From Palsa-1233 sp031367105 (GTDB taxonomy: Bacteria; Gemmatimonadota; Gemmatimonadetes; Gemmatimonadales; GWC2-71-9): a DNA stretch of 64,000 nt. The stretch covers positions 90,473-154,472 of the forward strand of contig JANLPG010000145.1 of NCBI GenBank assembly GCA_031367105.1, written 5' to 3'. Of the stretch, positions 1 through 7,898 are shown one piece after another. How positions within the stretch are numbered: position 1 is the first letter of the stretch; each line of letters opens with the position of its first letter. A program made the translations under genes and the position numbers. A model generated the notes under the pieces. The model had not been told where the DNA came from and did no database searches. It saw nothing but the letters and a program-made list of their open reading frames with translations.

Positions 1-951
1 CAGACTGTTTCCGACCCGGCCACTGGCATCGCGGCCCCCGCTGATTGGCGCCTCGGACTCACCGGGAACTCCGCTACCGTTGAGGCCACCATTCCCGGCT
101 TTCCTGGCCCCCGGGTGACATTCACGAGCAGTGGCACCTTTTCCCCTTACTTGATCGACGTCCGCTTCCTGAGCACGGCGACGCCGGCACAGCGCGACGC
201 CTTCGCCTCGGCCGCCAACCGCTGGATGCAGATCATCGTCGCCGACATTCCCGACGTCCCGATCAATCTCACCGCCGGCACCTGCGCGAACGGCAATTCC
301 CCCGCGATGAACGAGTCGGTCGATGATGTCGTGATCTTCGCCCAGGTCACCACCATCGACGGCCCCGGTGGCGTGCTGGGTTCCGCTGGGCCCTGCATTC
401 GACGCACACAGGGATTCTTCACGGCGATCGGCTCGATGCGCTTCGACGTGGCCGACCTGCTTGGGTTGCAGAACACCAACCGACTTGAGCCGGTGATCCT
501 GCACGAGATGGCCCACGTGCTCGGCTTCGGCACGGTGTGGAGCGAACGCGGCGTGCTCGCTGGCGCCGGTGGATCGGATCCGGTGTTCACCGGAGCTGAG
601 GCGTTGTCGCTCTGGCCGACGTTCAACCTCGGCTACACCGGCGCTCCCGTACCGGTGGAGAATCTCTTCGGTGCCGGCACCCGGGATTCCCACTGGAGGG
701 AGAGTGTCTTCGTGAGCGAGTTGATGACCGGATTCATCGAAGCGCCGGGTGTGCCGACGCCGCTGTCGAAGATCACCATCGCTTCATTCAAGGACATCGG
801 CTACACCGTCAGCTACGCCACCGCCGACTCGTACGCCGGCAACCTGATGGCAGCGCTGCGTATCGCCGGTGAACGGTCGCCGATCAATGACATCGTCGAG
901 AAGGCGCATTGGGAGGTGACGCCACTCGGTATCCTTCAGCGAATCCCCTGA
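1..951 (+). CDS. Leishmanolysin-like zinc metallopeptidase (5' end outside window)
   Basis: The frame is open from base 1, so this is the C-terminal 316 residues of a longer protein; the GTG at 115 is internal, not the start. The first 40 or so residues look like the end of a bacterial Ig-like (Big-type) repeat. The peptidase domain follows: HExxH is encoded at 502-516 within a HEMAHVLGFG stretch, and a third zinc-ligand His lies in a SHW motif at about 688-696, followed by ELMTGF. This is the layout of M8/leishmanolysin-like secreted proteases. Family members are exported and cleave extracellular protein. Export of this one is inferred, because the N-terminus is missing. It is convergent with recQ, with 54 bases between the stops. 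Confidence 0.85.
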   Translation, partial: QTVSDPATGIAAPADWRLGLTGNSATVEATIPGFPGPRVTFTSSGTFSPYLIDVRFLSTATPAQRDAFASAANRWMQIIVADIPDVPINLTAGTCANGNSPAMNESVDDVVIFAQVTTIDGPGGVLGSAGPCIRRTQGFFTAIGSMRFDVADLLGLQNTNRLEPVILHEMAHVLGFGTVWSERGVLAGAGGSDPVFTGAEALSLWPTFNLGYTGAPVPVENLFGAGTRDSHWRESVFVSELMTGFIEAPGVPTPLSKITIASFKDIGYTVSYATADSYAGNLMAALRIAGERSPINDIVEKAHWEVTPLGILQRIP

Positions 952-1005
952 CCGCCGCACTGGCCGTGCCAGAAGGCAGCGATCTCCCGGCGTGCGGTCC
1001 CGCTG

Positions 1006-2352
1006 TCACTTGCTCCGCCGGCAGCGGTCACAGCCTGCACACCGCACCACTCGTTCCCCGAACCAGGCCAGTAGCGCGGCGCGGCGGCAGCCCGGGCCCC
1101 GGGCGTAGTTGAGCATTGCGTCGAGCCGGCGTTCGGCCTCGCGTCGACGACGCCGTATTGCGATCCAATCGACCCGGCCGCGGTCAGGGCGAAGCTCCTC
1201 CGCGAGCCGGTCGGCAGCCGCAAGGATCGCAGCTGGCTGCCTGACGCGCTGGGTCGGGTCGCGCCAGAGCTGCTCCAAAAGTGATTCACTCGGGAAAGTC
1301 GTGGACAATTGCTGCCGTGGCATCACGGCATCGTGGGGGTGATAGTAGACAACGCAGTGCGCAATGTCTCCGTCCCGCCCGGCCCGCCCCGCTTCCTGAT
1401 AGTACGACTCCGGTGTGCCCGGAATGGTCCAATGCACCACCAGCCGCACGTCCGGTTTGTCGATTCCCATCCCGAACGCGCAGGTCGCCACCACCACGCG
1501 GATCTTCGCCTCCAGGAATTGTTCGAGGCACTCCGAGCGCTCCCGAGCGGTGAGGCCGGCGTGATAGACCGCGACGGCGACTCCACTCTCCTTCAGCACG
1601 CGGGCGATGCCCTCCGTCAGACTGCGCGTCGGGGCGTAGACAATGGCTGTGCCGCGTGTTGTGCGCACCAGCACCACCAGCCGAGCGAGCCGGTCGTCAC
1701 GGCTGACGACCGGCTGGACCTCGAAACGCAGATTGCGGCGATCAAAGGAGCCAACGATTTCCGCGGAGCCACGACGGAAGCCGAGCGATCGCACGATCTC
1801 TTCGCGGACGGCCTGGGTGGCGCTGCCGGTCAGCGCGACACACGGCGGCGCACCGAGGGCAACTCGCAGCCGACGCAATACGCGATATGCGGGGCGGAAA
1901 TCGTGGCCCCACTCGACAATGCAGTGCGCTTCGTCTACAGCAAGCCGCGCGACCGCGACACCGCGCACGGCAAGTTCCTCGACCAGCCGCGGCAATCGCT
2001 CGGGTGCGACATACAGGAGCCGGAGGCGACCCTGCGCCGCCTCGGCGAGGGTAGCGGACTGGGTCGCGTGATCGATCGAGCCGTTGAGCGCTGCGGCCGG
2101 CGCCCCTCGCCGCGTGAGTGCCGCGACCTGATCCTGCATCAGCGCGACCAGCGGTGATATTACGATCGTCAGGCCTGGCGCCACGAGTGCCGGTACCTGA
2201 AAGCAGATCGACTTCCCTCCCCCCGTCGGAAGGACAGCCAGCACGTCGCACCCGGCGAGCACCGGTTCGATCACCCGTGCCTGGAGCGGGCGAAAGTCCT
2301 GGTAGCCGAAAGTCCGGCGAAGCACCTGACGGGCGACGGCGAGTGTGGGCAC
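1006..2352 (-). CDS. recQ: ATP-dependent DNA helicase RecQ, short form
   Basis: 3'-5' superfamily 2 DNA helicase used in recombination and repair. The 448-residue protein has Walker A GGGKS at about 44-48, DEAHC at 140-144 in the RecQ context DEAHC..EWGHDFRP, and the late helicase motif QEAGRAGRDG. It ends with the RecQ zinc-binding module, in which four Cys are visible in the last 30 residues (GC then C..C..C). It stops there, so the winged-helix (RQC) and HRDC domains of full-length RecQ (about 600 residues) are absent. The start is GTG at 2352. It is the last gene of a long minus-strand run, 72 bases after a small membrane-protein gene. Short RecQ forms exist in other bacteria, so this need not be a broken gene. 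Confidence 0.93.
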   Translation of the reverse strand: MPTLAVARQVLRRTFGYQDFRPLQARVIEPVLAGCDVLAVLPTGGGKSICFQVPALVAPGLTIVISPLVALMQDQVAALTRRGAPAAALNGSIDHATQSATLAEAAQGRLRLLYVAPERLPRLVEELAVRGVAVARLAVDEAHCIVEWGHDFRPAYRVLRRLRVALGAPPCVALTGSATQAVREEIVRSLGFRRGSAEIVGSFDRRNLRFEVQPVVSRDDRLARLVVLVRTTRGTAIVYAPTRSLTEGIARVLKESGVAVAVYHAGLTARERSECLEQFLEAKIRVVVATCAFGMGIDKPDVRLVVHWTIPGTPESYYQEAGRAGRDGDIAHCVVYYHPHDAVMPRQQLSTTFPSESLLEQLWRDPTQRVRQPAAILAAADRLAEELRPDRGRVDWIAIRRRRREAERRLDAMLNYARGPGCRRAALLAWFGERVVRCAGCDRCRRSK

Positions 2353-2424
2353 GCCAGAAAGTTGCGCAGCAGCGGTACCGGCGCTTGTGACGGGAAATTG
2401 CGGCGCGGCACTCCGAAACGAGGC

Positions 2425-2583
2425 TCAGGACTCCGGCGGAGTGCGCCGAGCGACAATCCGGAGGAGCAGCGCGACGCCAAGCACAGCAATCGCAGCCCAA
2501 GTCACCCGCCGGTCATCGCGCCAGAGCGCCAACACGGCCAGGAGGATGCCTGCCAGCGCGACGGGTATGCGGAGCCTGCTCAC
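2425..2583 (-). CDS. Small predicted membrane protein, 52 aa
   Basis: An uncharacterised 52-residue ORF. It starts at GTG (2581-2583), which overlaps the TGA of the enoyl-CoA hydratase gene in the 4-base GTGA arrangement used throughout this run. The translation has two hydrophobic segments (about residues 6-18 and 26-41) separated by a charged turn WRDDRR, then a basic, proline-containing tail RRTPPES. This is a typical small two-helix inner-membrane protein, or a hairpin. No family is recognised. Support comes from coupling to the upstream gene, residue composition, and filling most of an otherwise unexplained gap before recQ. Function is unknown. Confidence 0.6.
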   Translation of the reverse strand: MSRLRIPVALAGILLAVLALWRDDRRVTWAAIAVLGVALLLRIVARRTPPES

Positions 2584-3335
2584 GACTTCAGAAAAGCAGC
2601 AATTGCCTGCCGGAAATCGGGCGTGGCCCGCGAAAGTGCGTTCACCCTGGCCCCGAGCAGGATGCCCTCCTCAAACGTGCGCTCGTCGAGTCCGGTGAAC
2701 AGCTGCTTCGTGAGGGCGAATGCGGTAGGGCTCTGGGTCGCGAGCTGACCGAGCAGCAGCGCCAGATCTGCCTCGAAGGTGTCGTCGGGTATGGCACGGC
2801 TGATCAGCCCCATCGTGAGCGCTTCGCTGGCCGAAATGGTCCGGCCGGTCGCTACCAGCTCGAAGGCGCGTTTCTCGCCCACGCTGCGGCGCAGTATCGT
2901 CATCACCATCGCCGGCACGAAGCCGCGACCGATTTCAGGGTAGCCAAACGATGCCGAATCGGCCGCAACCACCAGGTCACACGCCGTCGCGAGTCCGGCG
3001 CCACCCGCCAGGGCGCGGCCGTGCACGATCGCCACCGCGGGCTTGGGCAGCCGACGCAGCACCAGGAAGATCTCACCCAGGCGAAGTGCGGCCTGTTCAT
3101 TCTCTGCCAGCGACCGGTCGGCTGAGGCGAGCAGTTCGTCGAGGTCGGCTCCCGCGCAGAAGTCCTTCCCAGCGCCCCGGATGGCGACGACCCGTACGGC
3201 CGCGTCGAGTTCGGCCCGGGCCAGCGACTCCGCAAGCCCATCGAGCATCTGGACGCTGATGGCATTGCGCTTCTCAGGCCGATTGAGCGTCAGCGTCAGG
3301 ACACCGTCGACCAAGGAACTGAGGAGCTCGCTCAC
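2580..3335 (-). CDS. Enoyl-CoA hydratase/isomerase family protein
   Basis: 251-residue crotonase-fold protein. The N-terminal NRPEKRNA segment, the oxyanion-hole region GKDFCAGADL (about 54-63), the GGAGLATACDLVVA segment and the EIGRGFVPA segment are all typical of enoyl-CoA hydratases. These hydrate 2-enoyl-CoA or rearrange acyl-CoA double bonds in the cytoplasm. It starts at GTG 3335, overlapping the upstream stop by 4 bases (GTGA). The context of AtuA-type proteins and an acyl-CoA carboxylase subunit suggests branched-chain or terpenoid acyl-CoA breakdown, possibly as a methylglutaconyl/isohexenylglutaconyl-CoA hydratase. The exact substrate cannot be read from sequence. Confidence 0.88.
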   Translation of the reverse strand: MSELLSSLVDGVLTLTLNRPEKRNAISVQMLDGLAESLARAELDAAVRVVAIRGAGKDFCAGADLDELLASADRSLAENEQAALRLGEIFLVLRRLPKPAVAIVHGRALAGGAGLATACDLVVAADSASFGYPEIGRGFVPAMVMTILRRSVGEKRAFELVATGRTISASEALTMGLISRAIPDDTFEADLALLLGQLATQSPTAFALTKQLFTGLDERTFEEGILLGARVNALSRATPDFRQAIAAFLKS

Positions 3336-3685
3336 GACAGCTGCTCTCGGGCACGCTTGGCAATCCTTCGGGGCACCTCAACCTCCATCCGAAGCAGTGC
3401 CGTGGAATACACCTTTCCCTGGGCATCGGTCTTCAGGGAGAGCGTGCCGCCACCATCGAGCGCCCCGTGGAGCAGGAAGTTCAGCGCGTTGAGATTCGGG
3501 AGTTCGAAGCGCTCCACGCCGCTGACCATACCCTTGAAGTGCTTGGCAACGCGCTTGCGGGTGACTTGCTCCACGAGGATGGGGTAGAACTCCGGCTCGA
3601 GGGCGATCAGGCCGACGTTTGCGGTGTCGCCTTTGTCGCCCGAGCGCGCGTGCGCAAGAAATCGCAGCTGGACCATTGTTGCCAT
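3332..3685 (-). CDS. AtuA-like C-terminal (ferredoxin-fold) domain protein
   Basis: 117 residues, beginning with an LRFLAHARSGDKGDTANVGLI stretch. The SGDKG..AN motif is characteristic of the C-terminal domain found in acyclic terpene utilisation protein AtuA. Here that domain is encoded alone, directly after the DUF1446 domain gene, with a 1-base TGATG overlap. In many bacteria the two are fused in one polypeptide of about 600 residues. It probably forms a complex with its neighbour. AtuA is required for citronellol/geraniol catabolism in Pseudomonas, but its reaction is not established, so no reaction is assigned here. Confidence 0.85.
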   Translation of the reverse strand: MATMVQLRFLAHARSGDKGDTANVGLIALEPEFYPILVEQVTRKRVAKHFKGMVSGVERFELPNLNALNFLLHGALDGGGTLSLKTDAQGKVYSTALLRMEVEVPRRIAKRAREQLS

Positions 3686-5061
3686 CAGACCATCTCCACG
3701 CGGACGAAGGGTTCGATCCTGTCGCGATCCATCAACGCGGGCCAGTACGCGACGATTTCCTCAACCGCTGGGCGTCCCCCGGCGAAGCCGGTGACGCTCG
3801 GAGGTCCAGTCAGTACCAATGGTGCGATCTCGCGTGTGAATCGTTCCACCGCCGCTCGGTCGCCACCTCGCACCCCGATGCGCAACATCACTTCCGCCAG
3901 GTCGGGGGATGGAGTCCCTGCCAGGCGACCGTGCGTTGCGTCCACACCCACATATTCGGTGAGGATCTGCTCAAAGGAGAGTCCGAGCGCAGTCAACCGC
4001 TTGCGGAGGATGCGGTCGGCTGCCTTGGCCTTGTCGAGGGCATCGGGCCAGGAGTAGACCAGCGAGCCGATCGCCTTATAACCGTAAAAGTACGCCACCG
4101 ACACCTTGAGGAGTGGAGTCCGCGGTCGCCCCTGAATCCCGGAGACTCGCACCCGATTCTTTCCGACTTTCTTGAGCCGGATCGTGGTGAAATCGACGAT
4201 GCCGTCGGGGGTGATGTAATTCGCGGGATCGCCCATCTCGTAGACGAGCTGCTCGCTCACCGATGGCACGCTGACGACGCCACCGGTTCCCGGATGCTTG
4301 GTGACCACAAAGGAACCATCGGCCGACGCCTCGACCAACGGAAACCCAACGTCTTCAAGGCGCTTCACGGAACGCCAGTCGCGCAGCAGATTGCCCCCTG
4401 AACTCTGCGCGCCACACTCGAGGATATGCCCGGCAATCGTGCCGGCGGCGATCCGGTCCCAGTCATCGGCTGCCCATCCGAACTCGTGGACCAGCGGCCC
4501 GAGGGTGAGACCGGTGTCGGTGACTCTCCCGGTGATCACGATGTTGGCGCCGCGATCGAGCGCCTCTGCCACCGGCGCCATTCCGAGGTATGCATTGGCG
4601 GAGCGGACCCGATCGCGCACATCGGAAAGCGGTCGGCCGGTATCCATATTCGAGAACGCCTCACCTTCACCGATGAGGCGATCGAGCCGATCGAGGAGGT
4701 CGTCTCCCGTCACCAGCGCGATCCGGATTCGATCGCCAACGCCAAGGCGTTCTGCCGCAGCGCGCACGGCCTCGGCGCAGCCACGCGGGTTCACACCGCC
4801 AGCGTTGGAGATCACCCGGATGCCGCGCTCGGCGACATCGGGGAGGATCCGCTCCATCTGGCCCACAAAGTCGCGGGCATAGCCCGCGCTGGGATCGCGG
4901 GATCGCTGCTTCTGCAGGATCGACATCGTGACCTCAGCCAGATAGTCCAGCACGAGATAGTCGATCGGGCCGCCCTGTACCTGGCGCATCGGCGCCTCGA
5001 GCCAGTCTCCCCAGAACCCCTGCCCGGCGGCGATGCGAACCGTCTGCTTCCGTTCCTTCAC
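3685..5061 (-). CDS. atuA: Acyclic terpene utilisation AtuA family protein (DUF1446)
   Basis: 458-residue protein beginning near VRIAAGQGFWGDW, with YLVLDYLAE, GGVNPRGCAEAV, NIVITGRVTDTGLTLGPL and GAQSSGGN segments typical of DUF1446/AtuA. The GTG start at 5061 overlaps the TGA of the protease gene by 4 bases. The C-terminal ferredoxin-like domain is a separate downstream gene. In species where it has been studied, atuA lies with carboxylase and hydratase genes for citronellyl/geranyl-CoA breakdown. Here a carboxyltransferase subunit and an enoyl-CoA hydratase lie nearby in the same run, which fits. The biochemical role is unresolved. Confidence 0.87.
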   Translation of the reverse strand: MKERKQTVRIAAGQGFWGDWLEAPMRQVQGGPIDYLVLDYLAEVTMSILQKQRSRDPSAGYARDFVGQMERILPDVAERGIRVISNAGGVNPRGCAEAVRAAAERLGVGDRIRIALVTGDDLLDRLDRLIGEGEAFSNMDTGRPLSDVRDRVRSANAYLGMAPVAEALDRGANIVITGRVTDTGLTLGPLVHEFGWAADDWDRIAAGTIAGHILECGAQSSGGNLLRDWRSVKRLEDVGFPLVEASADGSFVVTKHPGTGGVVSVPSVSEQLVYEMGDPANYITPDGIVDFTTIRLKKVGKNRVRVSGIQGRPRTPLLKVSVAYFYGYKAIGSLVYSWPDALDKAKAADRILRKRLTALGLSFEQILTEYVGVDATHGRLAGTPSPDLAEVMLRIGVRGGDRAAVERFTREIAPLVLTGPPSVTGFAGGRPAVEEIVAYWPALMDRDRIEPFVRVEMV

Positions 5062-7898
5062 GGCGTCGTGCCTCCCTGCAGCGCGATTTCGCGCATCCAG
5101 ATGGTATCCTCGCCTTCCTGAGCCAGGACAATGATGACCGCAGCAAACCCCTGAGGCACTGTCAGTGGGAATGGTCCAGTGTGGAACCCCTGCTCGAGCA
5201 CTTTCCCCGGCGCAACGGTCTGCGCCGATCCCCCACCTTCGTCGAGACTGACCACGCGCTCGGCGTAGAAACGGACATTGAGGTCAAGCTGCCACGACAG
5301 CGACTCCCGGGTTGCGAACGCCGGCGACAGCAGGATAATGAGCGAATCGCCTGTCACGCGGGTCGGCAATTCCGGCGCGGTTCGACCGAAGGCATAATCG
5401 AGGGGGGAGGCAGCGAACTGACGACCGAAGCGATCCTGGAACGCCAGGGAGAAGTCGGTGAATCGAGGCCATTCCGAGCGTGGCATCCGGGAATCGACCT
5501 GGACTCTGACAGCCCAGCTCGGTACCGCAATCGCGACCCGCTGGGGTACATCGTCGGCTCGGCGAATCGTGAAGCGACGCTCGGCGCCGGCCAAGCCGGC
5601 GCGCAGGCGCACCGTGACCGGGGCGCTGACGACGTTTCGTGCGCTCACGTGCAGCGTGTCGAGGCGACGCGTTGCCATCAGCCGTACCGGTGCCCTGCGC
5701 ACGGTCACGGTGGCGGCGGAAGCGGCAAGAGGTCCGGCAATCACGTCAAGTTCATAGCTACCGCTGTCGACATCGTTGGCCCCGATATCGAAGAGGGCCG
5801 CCCCATCGCCGTTGCCAGCCGGCAGCGTCGCGCCATCGCGGAACGGCATTCCACCAGGCTCGTGCAGCGATGCCGTGACCGGTGCATCCGCGAGGGCGGT
5901 GGCGACCTCGATCTGCATCCCGCGGCCACTGTCCGCGGGGATAATCACGCGGGCAACGTTTCCCGCGACCATTCTCACGAGCTGCGAGGCCACCCGCGAA
6001 GTGGCCGGGAGTGGCACGCGCACTGTCACGGGGAGCTCTACCAGGGGACCAAAGTCAGTATTGCGGACGTCCAGCGTGATGACAGCACTGCGCACCCCCG
6101 GTGGCACTCCGGCGACATCCACCCGCACGGTGAACTCACCACGTCCGTCCGACACGGTGAGCGTCGGCGGGACGTGAACCCACGCCTCGCTCGGAAGGAG
6201 CCGAAGCAGCACGGTTGCAGTGGTGTCGCGTCGGTGGATGGCGACCCGCGCAGTGAGCTGCGCCACACTCTCCGGGGACGGCGCCGTCAGCAGGACGGCG
6301 CCGCGCGCTCGCACGTCACCCACCTCCACGTCGAATCGAGGGACCTCACGGGCGGTCGACAGCCAGTTCCACGCCGACGTGATGTCGGGAATGCCGGCGC
6401 CAGCGTCCACAGCCGTGGTGCCAGCCGGCCGACGCGCGCTGACACGCAGCGCCTGCCCAAGCACGGCCGCGCTGGCGTGACGCCGGGTTGCCACAAGCCC
6501 GGACAGCAGCCGTGCGGCAAGCCCGGCCGCATACGGGGTTGCCATACTGGTGCCGCTCTGCTGTTCGCGCCCGATTGCAAAGTTCGGGATCGAGGAATAC
6601 CCCGTGCCAGGCACCACGAAATCCGGTGCGGCGAGTTCCCCACCGCGACTCGAGTACGGGGCGACCGGCTCCGCCGCACTCTCGTGCGGCGCCTGACCGG
6701 CGAAGATGGCAGGATCGGTGGCCCCAATGGCCAGCACTCGCGCCGAGCTCCCGGGGAAGCCGATGGTACTCAACCCGGGCCCGTCGTTTCCTCCCGCCAC
6801 CGTCATCACGACGTCAGGATTGGCCGTCAGGATGGAGTCGATCTGGGCGTCGATGTGTGCCATCCCCGCTGCCTCGTTCCCGACTCCGAAGGAGAGGTTG
6901 GCCACGAGCGGGAGCTGCCGTTCGCGTGCGAAACGGATCGCATACGCGAGCGCGGCGACCATCGATCCCGAAGTGGTGACTCCACCGTGGGCGTCGTTGG
7001 CGATCTTCAACCCGATCAGCCGGGCACCGGGTGCCACGCCGTCGAAGCCGGGGACGCCGTAGAGGTCGTGACCGGCGGCGATGCCGGCGACGTGCGTCCC
7101 GTGATCGCTGGTGTCGAAGAAAAGATCGAGCAACGGCACACCGGCCGAATCCGACAAATTCGCGGCGACCGTCACTGGTGCGGGGCGGTTGGTCATCGAC
7201 CAGCCAAACGACTCCCGCGCGAGTCCGTAATCCCGAATCGGTCGATCGTCGGACAGCGTGCCATTCCCCTGGGTATCGGCGAACAGCGTCCAGCCAGAAC
7301 CATTCCGCACCACGACAAGCGGCAGGGAGTCACCCACCGTACCGTTGCCATTAATGTCCGCTGCGGGTGGCTCTCCCAGGGGGAGTTCCTCCAGCAGACC
7401 GCCGTAGATGCGCCCCCCGTCGGCGAGTGCCGCGACGCGAGCGGCCCCGAGCAGGCGGTGGCCGCGCACCATCAGCGTGTCGCCGTGCCGTTCGATGGGC
7501 TCCAGGGCGATGCGCCCTTCACCGGAGAAGTCCCGCAGGTCGAGCAGCTTGGGCAGTCCTTCACTGGTAGTCTGCAGCCCCGGAACGGAGGGATCGATCC
7601 CGCTGTCGAGGATCGCAATCAGGACGCCCCGGCCATCAAAGGCGGGATGCTCGGCGGCGAAGCGCGGGATTCCGCTGGAGCCCAGTGGCATCATCCCGGC
7701 CCGAAAGGCATCCACGGGCGGCAAACTCCGCCGGGGCGCCGGCACCGGGGCGTCGGGACCGCTGGCGGGGCCGGGTGGCGGCGGCAGGACCATCTGGCCC
7801 GGTACCGGAGCCGGATCGACGCTCGGTCGCCCTGGCGGTGCGCCGGGGGTGCACGCCACGACCAGCACGGCGAGAATCGCGCTGCGACGATGCATCAT
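5058..7898 (-). CDS. TPP-II-like subtilisin (S8) lipoprotein protease
   Basis: 946-residue serine protease. The N-terminus has a short hydrophobic signal ending in a VVAC lipobox (Cys16), then a Pro-rich linker to about residue 60. The catalytic Asp is D98 in AILDSGID, His H266 in HGTHVAGIAAG, oxyanion Asn N371 in AGGNDGPG, and Ser S451 in SGTSMATPYAAG. The region after the Asp (DPSVPGLQTTSEGLPKLLDL) and the roughly 165-residue insertion between Asp and His resemble tripeptidyl-peptidase II rather than classic subtilisins. The C-terminal 400 or so residues look beta-rich. It is predicted to be anchored to a membrane outside the cytoplasm. It starts at ATG 7898, overlapping the carboxyltransferase stop by 1 base. 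Its place in an acyl-CoA operon is unexplained. Confidence 0.9.
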   Translation of the reverse strand: MMHRRSAILAVLVVACTPGAPPGRPSVDPAPVPGQMVLPPPPGPASGPDAPVPAPRRSLPPVDAFRAGMMPLGSSGIPRFAAEHPAFDGRGVLIAILDSGIDPSVPGLQTTSEGLPKLLDLRDFSGEGRIALEPIERHGDTLMVRGHRLLGAARVAALADGGRIYGGLLEELPLGEPPAADINGNGTVGDSLPLVVVRNGSGWTLFADTQGNGTLSDDRPIRDYGLARESFGWSMTNRPAPVTVAANLSDSAGVPLLDLFFDTSDHGTHVAGIAAGHDLYGVPGFDGVAPGARLIGLKIANDAHGGVTTSGSMVAALAYAIRFARERQLPLVANLSFGVGNEAAGMAHIDAQIDSILTANPDVVMTVAGGNDGPGLSTIGFPGSSARVLAIGATDPAIFAGQAPHESAAEPVAPYSSRGGELAAPDFVVPGTGYSSIPNFAIGREQQSGTSMATPYAAGLAARLLSGLVATRRHASAAVLGQALRVSARRPAGTTAVDAGAGIPDITSAWNWLSTAREVPRFDVEVGDVRARGAVLLTAPSPESVAQLTARVAIHRRDTTATVLLRLLPSEAWVHVPPTLTVSDGRGEFTVRVDVAGVPPGVRSAVITLDVRNTDFGPLVELPVTVRVPLPATSRVASQLVRMVAGNVARVIIPADSGRGMQIEVATALADAPVTASLHEPGGMPFRDGATLPAGNGDGAALFDIGANDVDSGSYELDVIAGPLAASAATVTVRRAPVRLMATRRLDTLHVSARNVVSAPVTVRLRAGLAGAERRFTIRRADDVPQRVAIAVPSWAVRVQVDSRMPRSEWPRFTDFSLAFQDRFGRQFAASPLDYAFGRTAPELPTRVTGDSLIILLSPAFATRESLSWQLDLNVRFYAERVVSLDEGGGSAQTVAPGKVLEQGFHTGPFPLTVPQGFAAVIIVLAQEGEDTIWMREIALQGGTTP

